NCBI RefSeq assembly: GCF_963678635.1
Contig: NC_087062.1
Location: forward strand, 81,882,751-81,946,750
Origin: Symsagittifera roscoffensis
Taxonomy: Eukaryota; Xenacoelomorpha; Acoela; Convolutidae
Length of the DNA: 64,000 bases
Direction of reading: 5' to 3'
Shown here: piece after piece, positions 55,595 through 64,000 of the stretch
How positions within the stretch are numbered: the stretch's first letter is position 1
Layout of the letters: every line of letters starts with the position of its first letter
The notes under the pieces: generated by a model
Databases searched by the model: none
Seen by the model: the letters and a program-made list of their open reading frames with translations, nothing else
What the model was told of the DNA's origin: nothing
Position numbers and translations under genes: made by a program

Positions 55595-56680
55595 TCAGGC
55601 GATACTCAGGTAGTTTTTCTTTTGTAGGTGTACAATTATCTCCGTTTCTTCGAACACCACGTGTAGGATGGCGTATAATTCCCTTGGGCTCAACTTGCCC
55701 CTGTTTGGATCATAAACCGGCATCGAGACCTCAGTGATCCCTCTTTCAACCATGAAGTCTCTCAGCCTCATTAGTGCCAATATCACGTGCTCAGGATCTA
55801 TCGTGTTCCTTTCATTGACCCTCGTCACTAGAAAGCACAGGTATTTGCCTGGGACTTGTGCCATTGATGGGGGAAGCGCAGCCATTCCTCCCAGCCCCGG
55901 CCTCTGTCTGAATAGAAATTCCACGTTCTGGTATTCTCTCTTGAAGTCGGTTTCCAGTCTCGATTTGAAGCTCATGTCCGCCGTTATACAGGTCGCGCTA
56001 GTCCTGTCTGACAGAATGAAGTCGCTGTCCGTTATCAGGATGTTCTCCGAATATTCATTGGGTATTTCAAATTTCGTTTTGAAATTTCGTCCTATGGTAG
56101 GCTCGGCTTCTTCCTCGCCCAGTTCTAGCCCGTTGGTCTCCCTTACTTCCTTGAGATTCTTTATCATCAAATTTTTGGTGTGGGTAAATCCTACCCCCAC
56201 TCCACGGACAAAAATATCTAACGACGTCCCCGTCGATGATGCTGGGTCTAAATTATCTGGTGGTATTTCGAGCGGCCTGTCGGTTGCCGTCCAACCGAAG
56301 AGGGGATCATCCGTTTTCACGTGTTGTTTTGCTGACACATCGACCTGCTGGATGCTTTGCTCTCCATCTCCTTTGCTCTTGACATCGCGCATTGTGTTTT
56401 CCCTCCTTTCTAACTCGCTCTGCTCCCGATCTGTTTCTTGTTCTGGTGTGGAGTAGTCTTCTTGCGGGTAATGTTCGCTGTCGTTGATGATTTGCCATTC
56501 ATCGTCGGCCACCAATTCGCCCACACTCAGTAACTCTTCGCTTAATTCGTCAGGCTGTATCTTGTCAATCAAGAAGTCATCCCCGTACCTATTGTACCTC
56601 ATGCCTGTCCGTTTGCGATTGCCACTCCTGGTTCCTGCTGTTATCGGCAAGTCAGATTCCGTCAATTTTGGCACCTGGTC
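55595..56680 (-). CDS. C-terminal extension of pol with macro-like (TARG1/OARD1-type) domain
   Basis: About 359 codons, in the same frame as integrase after a TAG at 56681-56683; the GTG at 56674 is only the first permissive codon. Residues 1-205 are acidic and disordered-looking. About 208-350 match the macro fold pattern of TARG1/OARD1: SDFILSDRTSATCI near the GD(L/I) strand, GKYLCFLVTRVNERN, a helix VILALMRLRDFMVERG, TEVSMPVYDPNRGKLSP, and FEETEIIVHL. By my alignment the catalytic Lys of TARG1 (K84) is Arg285 and the catalytic Asp (D125) is Gly326, and the glycine loops are replaced, so it may bind but not hydrolyse, or neither. Family role: ADP-ribose recognition or removal. Confidence 0.65.
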   Translation of the reverse strand, partial: DQVPKLTESDLPITAGTRSGNRKRTGMRYNRYGDDFLIDKIQPDELSEELLSVGELVADDEWQIINDSEHYPQEDYSTPEQETDREQSELERRENTMRDVKSKGDGEQSIQQVDVSAKQHVKTDDPLFGWTATDRPLEIPPDNLDPASSTGTSLDIFVRGVGVGFTHTKNLMIKNLKEVRETNGLELGEEEAEPTIGRNFKTKFEIPNEYSENILITDSDFILSDRTSATCITADMSFKSRLETDFKREYQNVEFLFRQRPGLGGMAALPPSMAQVPGKYLCFLVTRVNERNTIDPEHVILALMRLRDFMVERGITEVSMPVYDPNRGKLSPRELYAILHVVFEETEIIVHLQKKNYLSIA

Positions 56681-58339
56681 CTAATCCTGGTCATTCCAGT
56701 CTTCTTCCGCAAAGGATTCCGCATCTGAGCCTGCTTCTATCTTATCATTATCGTCCATGCTCACGTCCTCGTTGCCATCCCTCTTTTCTCTGGTCCCTTT
56801 CTCATTCACTTCGCATGCTGGCTCTACCAATAGGTACTGTAGTCCCTCCATATTCTGCGTTACGCACCAGTCCTCCGAAGATGGGACTTGAGGCTTCATA
56901 TTTTCATAATGCGCTGCTCGCTCTGTACTCAAGCGGTAGAACCGTCCCTGCTGGTGTACTTCCGTGATCATGAATGGTCCTCGCCATTTCTTGAGTAGTT
57001 TTTTCGTCCCCTTGGGATGTATATTATTCTGGAACACCCAGACGTATTGGCCCACTGCATACGGTTTAGCTTGAAGTATCTTCACGTCATATTTCTTCCG
57101 CTGCCTCGTTTGTGCTTGTGCCGTGTTCCTCCTGCAGAGTTCGTTTAGTTCCTGTTGTCTCTTGACCGCTTCCTTCACATAAGCATGAGGTGACGTCTTT
57201 TTCTCTTCGTACTCTGGGTAAAAGAACGTAAGTGGCATTGCTCTCTCCCTGCCCGTTAACATCATCAAGGGACTGATCCCTGTTGTCGAGTGTTGCGTGC
57301 TGTTGTATGCCCCGACCACTTGCGGCAGATATTTATCCCAGTCTGTCATGTATCTCGAGCAATATACCCTCAGCATGTTCACCAACGTCCTGTTCTGTCT
57401 CTCCACTAACCCGTTAGTCTGAGGATGGTAAGTCGTTGAGTGCGCTTGAGCAATGTGTGACCTCTTTAAGGCCTTCCCGTTGTCCGACTGAAAGGTCATC
57501 GGACAACCATATGGTGATATCCAATGTGTTATCAAGTGGTCACAAGTCTCTTCCGCTGAGGAGACGGGGCACCGCTTCCGCCAACTTGTAAAGTGGTCTA
57601 TTATGACCAGTATCTGGTTATGCCCCGACTCTGACATGCAGATCTTCTGATGGTCTATCTGCACAACCTCGTTGAATTCCGAGCTCTCAACGGACTTGAG
57701 TGGGAAGTTCATCTTCCGTGAGTCTTTCCCCTGTAGACATGCCAGACATGCGTTCACCCATCTCTCGCAGGCCTTTCTTAATCCCGGCCAATCAAACCTG
57801 TGTAGTATTCTCTGTTGCACTTTGTCTATCCCCTGATGCCTCATTTGATCGTGCGATCTGAATAACACCTCCGGCTGATACAACTGTGGTAGTATGATGA
57901 GGTTATGCTTATGTAGTATCTTCTCCTCATTCTTTCTCCTGTATGCTACCACCCCATCAGCTGTGTGATAGAGCAAATCTTTCCTCTCCTTGTAGAACTG
58001 GCTCATGATCTTGTAGCTGTCTTCTTCCAGGTCTCCTTTCTCCTTGGCTCCCGTCCGGACCCATTTGGAGAGGTTGCTTGTCATCTTGTCATTCCTCTGG
58101 GCTCTTATCAGATCCGACAGCCTATATCTCTCCTTGACGTGCTCCTTCAGTGCCATTATTTGACCATTCATTTCTCCGGGACTGTGGATGTCATCTTTCA
58201 GTTTTACGCAAACTATCCTCCTCAAGATCTTCCTGTCATCTTCTGGTACCAGGTTTGTTCTGACATTCGAGTTACATGATAGCTCCCTGAACGGTTTTCT
58301 TGATAGTGCAATTCTTTCAAGTTCTTCACTTCCGCGCAC
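56681..58339 (-). pseudogene. pol: Integrase (zinc finger, catalytic core, GPY/F-like C-terminus)
   Basis: 552-codon frame. HHCC-type finger (RSHDQMRHQGIDK, then CLACLQ, about 163-201); catalytic core with Asp229 (VVQIDHQK), Asp286 (FQSDNG) and Glu313 (NGLVERQN); and KWRGPFMITEVHQQGRFYRL (about 451-470), the GPY/F module. The spacing between the second Asp and Glu is 26 residues; Ty3-type integrases have about 35, so a short in-frame deletion is likely. Ends WNDQD before TAG, then continues as the macro-like extension. The start is set by a frameshift near 58340. Confidence 0.82.
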
Positions 58340-58929
58340 CTCCTGCTGATCAAATTGTACGTTCCTGAGGAGGGATCCGTTTGTAGTTCCCTATCTCGGT
58401 GCCTCATCTTCTCTTCTGCCAATAAAATGCATAGACTATCTTGGTCATCGCTGCTTTTCTCTGAGTCTTCATCCCATTCTTCACACTCCCCGGACAAATT
58501 TTCTTCCTCAGCATCGTCTTCTGCATTGTCCCACTCCCCAGACTCTTGACTCAGTCCGAGGTGTTCAGCCTCCTCCTTGAATGCTACCTTCTTCTTCCTA
58601 ACCATAATCCGCTCAAGTATGTCTTCAGGGATTTTCTCAACCAATGGCTGCACGACTTCTTTTCCATCAGGTTTCCTTTCTTTCGAGGAGTCCTCGCTAC
58701 CATCCGCCTCATTTCTTCTCAATATCGTGACCTCTGGTTCCTCTTCACCCTTCTTTTTTACCACTGGTTTATCGTCTGCCAGTTTCTCGAGTAATCTCCT
58801 CAAGTCTTCATCTATCTCTGCTCTTCCCGTTTCCACTTGGTTGAGATCATAGCCTTTTGCCTTGAGTGTCTCCCTCACAGTTTTTGACTTGAGCATTATC
58901 CCCATTGGCAACCCCTGGGTCTTTTTCAA
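58222..58929 (-). pseudogene. pol: pol linker between RNase H and integrase
   Basis: 235 codons, highly acidic (AEDDAEEENLSGECEEWDEDSEK); matches the linker of copy 1 in position and motif (LSGE). The last approximately 40 codons are a shadow of the integrase frame after a slip near 58340. Confidence 0.7.
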
Positions 58930-59032
58930 GATTGTTTTCTCTGGACGTTCCTTTGGTAGATCGGGGTGATCTTCTATGAGTTTGCCAGAATTGTCGAGCC
59001 ATCTCGTGAGTGGAAGACTATCATACGTTTCC

Positions 59033-59302
59033 TTATCCCTGAAGGAGAAGCCAACTTTTGATTTCTGGCCTATCCGCCTCCCTCTGTTCCTGTCTCTCGT
59101 AACATTCCGTCGTCTTACTCAAGCTATCGGCATTTTGATGTTTGTCTCTCGTCCTATGCTCAATTATCATGTTGTATCCATCCAGGCGAACTATCCATCT
59201 CCCTATGTAGCTCTGATCCATTGAGTACGTTTTCAACCAGCTGAGTGCCCTATTGTCGACTCGTAACTTGAACGGCTCGCTGCCTAGGTATGCCCTGTAT
59301 TT
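59033..59302 (-). pseudogene. pol: RNase H, C-terminal segment
   Basis: Reads KYRAYLG after a TAA at 59303-59305, then LRVDNRALSWLKTYSMDQSYIGRW, RLDGYNMIIEHRTRDKHQNADSLSK; frame lost at KSWLLLQG, where the copy-1 equivalent continues GFSF. Confidence 0.78.
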
Positions 59303-59650
59303 TTAGACTACGGTAACCACTGCGAACAGTTCTGCTTTGGGTGCCCCGTACTTCATCTCCGTATCAATCAAGACTTTACTCCCGTATGTCATCGGTCTCA
59401 AAACTGTCTTCCCACTCAATTCCTGCACTTGATGGAGAATGCCAGAAATTGCTACTACCGATGCATCCGTGTCCAGCACGTACATTCCCTTTTCCGTTGA
59501 TATCCCCAGCACCGGTGCTTCACACAATTCCTTCTTTATTCTCTGGAATGACTCCTCTGCTGCATTGTTCCAAGTGAATTTCTTGCCCTTGTGCCTCATG
59601 AGTTGTTGCATCGGGTACATTTTGTCCGCATAGCCCTTAATGAACTCCCT
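59303..59650 (-). pseudogene. pol: RNase H, N-terminal segment
   Basis: REFIKGYADKMYPMQQLMRHKGKKF to FAVVTVV. VLDTDASVVAISGIL active-site strand intact. Ended by TAA where copy 1 reads VEKYRAYL (Glu). Confidence 0.8.
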
Positions 59651-60118
59651 GTATTAGTTCGCAAAACCCAAGAAGCTCATCAGTTGATTTCCAGGTCAGA
59701 ACTGCTTCTACTGCATCTGGGTCTGGTCTGATGCCGTGTCTGTCCACCATGCTCCCCAGGTATTTAATCGAGTCCTTGAGTATTTTGCACTTTTATGGCT
59801 TGCATTTTAGCCCCGATCTCCTCATGCAGGCAAACACCTCGTCTAGTCGCTCGATGTGGTCCTCTAGTGTCGGTGTCGCAATTACCACATCATCCACGTA
59901 GCACATTATCAGGTTGCCGTATTTCTTCGTTACACCTATCAATGCATGTGCGATTAATCGTTGAAACGTGGCCGTGGCGTTGCAAAGTCCAAAGGGCATC
60001 CTTTTTCATTGAAACAGCCCCAGCTCGCAGGCAAACCCCGTTTTACCCCAGTCTTGCTTCCTCAGTGGAACCTGCCAAAAAGCTGATTCTAAATCAAGAG
60101 TCGTAAAAACTCTTGGAT
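59651..60118 (-). pseudogene. pol: Reverse transcriptase, truncated palm/thumb
   Basis: FTTLDLESAFWQVPLRKQD, then GLFQ followed by TGA (Trp in copy 1), MPFGLCNATATFQ, CYVDDVVIATPTLEDH, LKCKP followed by TAA (Ser in copy 1), SIKYLGSMVDRHG, and a small deletion before LLGFAN and another stop. The fingers domain is absent. Confidence 0.82.
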
Positions 60119-60431
60119 TGTATGGCACATGAACTCTCAGCCTGGTCTCTGCTCATTGTGTCTATTCTCGTCTCCATACTCCATAACTTAATGTTCACAG
60201 TATCATACCGTTGCTTCATTTCCTGCATGCCTTTTTTGATATTTTTCTCTCTCTCCTTGTCGGTAGCCTCTACCTAGTCTGACATTTGTTGTAGCCTCTC
60301 TTCAGTTGCCTTCGCCAGATTGAAGCAATGGTCCAGGCTCTCGCTCTTATTGTATCTGATCTCCTTTTTTAGCATTTCTCGATCCTCTTCACTGCACTTC
60401 AGTTTTTTATCGACTTGTTATAGCTTCGCCA
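60110..60431 (-). pseudogene. gag: gag coiled-coil remnant joined to RT
   Basis: Continues gag after a slip at 60432 (FLELGDLMAKL, stop, then a Lys/Glu-rich coil with CSEEDREMLKKEIRYNK and EREKNIKKGMQEMKQ). A second stop lies within it. At about 60110 it changes directly into RT sequence. Confidence 0.65.
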
Positions 60432-60974
60432 TCAAGTCGCCCAGTTCAAGAAAAGGTGTTTTCTCTTGGTTAGCTGTTGTCCCTTTTCAACTGTTGCCTC
60501 GTGGCTAGCTGTTGCTACAATTTCGACCTGATAATCGTCTCGATTGTCCTCTGTCGCTATTGTAGAAACCGTTCCAAATGTCTTGCCCTTATCGGTCGTA
60601 GGTGCTATTTCCTCCTTCTCTCTTGGTTTCATTTCGACCATCTTTGCAATCCTCTCTGTGAACGACGTTTTTTTCGCTTGAGAGTCATCCTTTATCGTTT
60701 TCGGCGTGTTGCTTGTTGTATCGTCTACAATGTCAATCGGCGAGAACTCTATCGTCTTCTTTTCTTGTTCTTCCACATTCGGCCTGGGTGTTGACTCCGT
60801 TGTTTTCCTTTCCACCTCATCAACGCTCTGGTCTGATGTCTCAAGATCAATTTCTGTAGCAGGTACCGTTCGTCTCTTCTCAGCACTTCTTTTCGTTTTG
60901 TTCTCCTTTGCGCTTCTTGTGTTGACCATGCTCACTGAAAAGTTCTTTCTCCTTATTTTTTGGACCGGCGGCAT
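60432..60974 (-). pseudogene. gag: gag N-terminal fragment, copy 2
   Basis: 180 codons from ATG at 60974. MVNTRSAKE corresponds to MVETRSQKT in copy 1, and SFTERIAKM to SFSERMKNT. Thr/Ser/Glu-rich and presumably disordered. Ends by a frameshift at LFLNWAT. Confidence 0.75.
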
Positions 60975-61233
60975 TGCTTTCCGTTGCGAATATTTAATGA
61001 TTTGTCTTTGACTCTAGAACTCTCCTTTCTGCTATCGGTACCTTACTTTGCCTCACTATTCTTATTTACAATTTTTCTATCTAAAATATTAATATTTACA
61101 AAATTCCATTCAAAGGATAAAAATTATAAAATGTTTTCCTAATTTTCTTAAGTTAAAATCTTTCAATTCGTGATCTCATTAGAACTAATTTTTCTTGATT
61201 TAATCGTTCTGACCGGTCTTTTGTGCTCTTCAG
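60975..61233. other. AT-rich leader upstream of gag copy 2
   Basis: No ORF of note. Expected position of a 5' UTR, but no primer binding site or LTR end identified; no clear similarity to the leader of copy 1. Confidence 0.4.
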
Positions 61234-62310
61234 TTAGGTATTTGGATATTTCACACTGTCCCAAGACCTATCACTCAAGTATTGGACTACCTCGCACTGT
61301 TGCATGACCCTTTTCCCTCCGATGTCGGGACACTTTGCACGTCCCAAGACCTCTTGGCACCGTCCCAAGGCTTTTATGTCCTGTCCCAAGACACATAGGT
61401 ACTGTCCCAATACTTTTTGGTCAAGACTTTTCCGCACTGTCCCAAGACTTCCTGGTACTGTCCCAAGAATTTTCTGTACTGTCCCAAGACTTCTTGGTAC
61501 TGTCCCAAGACTTTTCTGTACTGTCCCAAGACTTTTCGGTACTGTCCCAAGACTTTTTTGTACTGTCCCAAGACTACTTGGTACTTTCCCAAGACTTTTC
61601 GGTACTGTCCCAAGACGACTTTTCTGTACTGTCCCAAGACTTATCGGTACTGTGTCAAGACTTTTCGGCACTGTCCCAAGACTTTTCGGCCCTGTCCCAA
61701 GACTACTTGGTACTGTCCCAAGACTTTTCGGTACTTTCTCAAGACTTTTCTGTACTGTCCCAAGACATTTTGGTACTGTCCCAAGACTTTTCGGAACTGT
61801 CCCAAGACTTTTCGGCCCAGTCCCAAGACTACTTGGTACTGTCCCAAAACTTTTTGGTACTGTCCCAAGACTTTTCTGTACTGTCCCAAGACTTTTCGAT
61901 ACTGTCCCAAGACTTTTCGGCCCAGTCCCAAGACTACTTGGTACTGTCCCAAAACTTTTTGGTACTGTCCCAAGACTTTTCTGTACTGTCCCAAGACTTT
62001 TCGGTACTGTCCCAAGACGTTTCGACACTGTCCCAAGACTACTTGGTACTTTCCCAAGACTTTTCGGTACTGTCCCAAGACTTTTCTGTACTGTCCCAAG
62101 ACTTTTCGGTACTGTCCCAAGACTTTTCGGCACTGTCCCAAGACTTCCTGGTACTGTCCCAAGACTTTTCCACACTGTCCCAAGACTTTCCCTAACTGCC
62201 CCCAGACTTCTTGGTACCGTCCCAAGACTTCTTCGTACTGTCCCAGGACTTCGTCACTTCAGTGTTGGGACACTTCACACTGTCCCAAGACCCCTTCTTT
62301 CTTAGTGTTG
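61234..62310. repeat. 21-bp minisatellite, about 45-50 copies
   Basis: Consensus ACTGTCCCAAGACTTTTCGG plus T on the plus strand, with variants in the last 8 bases (TTTTCTGT, TACTTGGT, TTTTCGGC). A 5-unit (105-bp) higher-order period is visible: CGGCCCAG recurs at 61813 and 61918. The flanks carry imperfect GGGACACTT units at about 61326 and 62268. Because 21 is a multiple of 3, long frames of 190-333 codons are open on both strands (heptads such as GTVPKSL); I do not call them genes. Confidence 0.9.
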
Positions 62311-64000
62311 GGACAAACTGATTTCTTCTTTTTCGTTGTTGGGTCTCTTGAACCACTATCCCTGGTACCACCACTTGAGCTCTAGTATAAAAATTTCCCA
62401 AAACCCAACCTTACTGGCCAAAAGTTTAAAATGCTTACCCCCCTGTAGATTTGCAGAACCTGTTTGCTCGATTGAACACTCAAAAATAGCATTGCTAGGA
62501 TAGTTTTCCCAAAAATTCACAACAAATCAAATTTTTGACTTTTAAGAGACACAGCTTTTCGTATAACACTTTTTGAACGTTGTCACTGATGCAAAAGAGA
62601 ATTACACCAAGTTTTGTTTTTGCAAAAAACTCAGATTTGAGCGTGTAGTTTTCGCGAAACGTCAAAAACAATAAAAAACCAAAAAAAAATTGTCGATTGC
62701 CATATTTTTTGTTTGAAGTTATTAGACGTAGTCGATTATGCAGAAGAGCTTCTCATCTCGTTGCTTTGATTAAAACCAAAATCTTTGAAGTGGCAGTGTA
62801 GTTACCTTGACGTCCCTGCCCGACGTTAACTATTTGTTATCAGCCATTAATGACATAAATGATTAGGTAATTCACCTTAACATCAATTAGAAACTCAAAA
62901 TTTCTGTTACTCAATTATGTGAATGTTGACAACTGTTTCCACCAACAATAGAGAGATTTAAAAAAAAAACAATTGACCAAATACGAAAAAATTACTTCAT
63001 GAAATTTATTTTCAATGTTGCTCCGGTTGATGAGACAGAATTTAGAGGAATAAATATAAATCAAGCATCCCTGAGTGCAAGGTAAACCTTATTGCTCGAA
63101 ATGTATAGAAAAAAATTAACACTGTTGGTTGTAGAGATGAAAAAAAAAACTTCACAGATCACTAAAAACCTAAAATGGACTTGGTATCAGACACAAAACA
63201 CTGTATATTACAAGATATTAGCGTGGAAGACTGTATTCATGGATTAGCAGCAAGTCGACGAAAACAGAAACTACAAAAAGTTAAAGCAGGCCTTTGCAAC
63301 CGACATTTGCTGAAGCTGAATATCGCATTATATACTGGTTGACAAATCAAAGCTCAGACGTGGGGAGTTGAGCAACAGTCAAGGATCAGTTGAATCAGAC
63401 CTGAGAAAAGACGTGAACTACTACATGTCACCAACCCCAAATTCACTTAATTTTTTTCAACTTGGAGAAATATAGCAGTGACCTAAGGCTTACTACTGTG
63501 ACCAACAAATTGTGACATAAGGCTTACTTTTTTAGTTGATTTTGGATTGTTTGTCAGGTGAACTACTAACTTAGCAGAAAAACAAATAAGCGAAAGGTAT
63601 ATATTGACAAAACAGTTATTTAGCTCAAAACTAACTCAAAACTCTCAACTCTCACAAGCGCATTAATTTAAATTTGATTGAAAAAAAAATCGAAATAACC
63701 AAGAATTTACACACTGCTTTAGAGTAACGGAAATAGAAGATTTTCGGGGTAACGGAAAAACAGTTCAAGATCTTTGCCTTCAGACAAAGAAGCAAACCAC
63801 GATTCGCGATATTTGTCAAACTGATGAGTACCCTGAAGACTTGTTCAACGAAACAAACGACCAAAATTTCGAAAAGTTTAAATATTTTTTAACAAAACAG
63901 TCTACAAACCATTAGTGAGCATTTCAACAAATTGAGAGCATAAATTACGAAGCCGGCAAAATTTTTTATACGGCTTCAGAACAAAACAAAAATCAAACCG
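62311..64000. other. Intergenic AT-rich DNA, no gene recognised
   Basis: Only short open frames (for example 56 codons from 63174 on the plus strand and 70 codons at 63652-63864 on the minus strand) with no recognisable domain. Poly-A/T stretches are frequent. Confidence 0.5.

Larger units (their letters stand above)
55595..60974 (-). mobile_element. Ty3/Gypsy-type retrotransposon, copy 2 (internally deleted, macro-like C-terminal extension)
   Basis: Same family and strand as copy 1. Order: gag N-terminus, gag coiled coil, direct jump into RT, RNase H, linker, integrase, macro-like domain. The gag core, zinc knuckles, protease and RT fingers (about 2.6 kb by comparison with copy 1) are missing at about 60110. 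Several stops and frameshifts break RT and RNase H. Confidence 0.88.

Noticed and set aside
61375-62240. CRISPR-like regular repeats
   Set aside because: Units are contiguous without unique spacers and the context is eukaryotic.
61304-62385. Long ORFs on both strands (190-333 codons) over the minisatellite
   Set aside because: They are forced by a 21-bp unit without stops; all frames are open and the products are pure heptad repeats.
63174-63344. Small 56-codon plus-strand gene
   Set aside because: No domain, no neighbouring exons or signals; length expected by chance.

Overview
The window is eukaryotic, repeat-dominated DNA, most likely from a nematode and possibly Caenorhabditis. This rests on the Ty3/Gypsy gag with paired CCHC knuckles, the CR1/Jockey-like LINE, and AT-rich intergenic DNA. 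The genus is inferred from remembered family resemblance and was not tested. I see no host gene, tRNA or rRNA, and no bacterial-type operon. Every well-supported coding block lies on the minus strand and reads as degraded mobile-element protein. Most plus-strand open frames are mirror images of these.

Layout, left to right. 1-6656: Ty3/Gypsy-type element, copy 1 (gag, then a broken pol), running off the left edge inside the integrase. 6657-10.7 kb: non-coding DNA with a cluster of CCCCTCCGGATT motifs, small inverted repeats and a T-rich tract. 10.7-13.43 kb: 5'-truncated, inactivated non-LTR (LINE) element. 13.4-14.2 kb: unclassified. 14.19-49.85 kb: a tandem array of eleven units (U1-U11) in two size classes, long L (about 3.62 kb) and short S (2.91 kb), organised as a 10,150-bp higher-order S-L-L repeat. 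49.6-55.1 kb: a long degraded coding region ('region X') with a coiled coil and two SGNH-hydrolase-like domains; its 3' end is the module amplified in the array. 55.1-55.6 kb: short non-coding gap. 55.6-61.0 kb: Ty3/Gypsy copy 2, internally deleted, whose pol ends in a domain resembling TARG1/OARD1 macro domains. 61.23-62.3 kb: 21-bp minisatellite. 62.3-64 kb: nothing recognised.

Array modules, named here in minus-strand reading order, are R (about 250-bp remnant of the middle of A), A (lysine/arginine-rich start, then a WWVALE segment), B, C, D and E, followed by an AT-rich spacer. In the least damaged copies D and E form one ORF (U10, 415 aa), so the ancestor was probably a single very long ORF continuing region X.

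Working model (inference): copy 2 gag-pol, its macro-like C-terminal extension, region X and the A-E module may be parts of one very large LTR retroelement with unusual cargo domains, the 3' module of which later expanded as a tandem array. All copies here carry stops, frameshifts or deletions, so the locus looks like a graveyard and not an active element.
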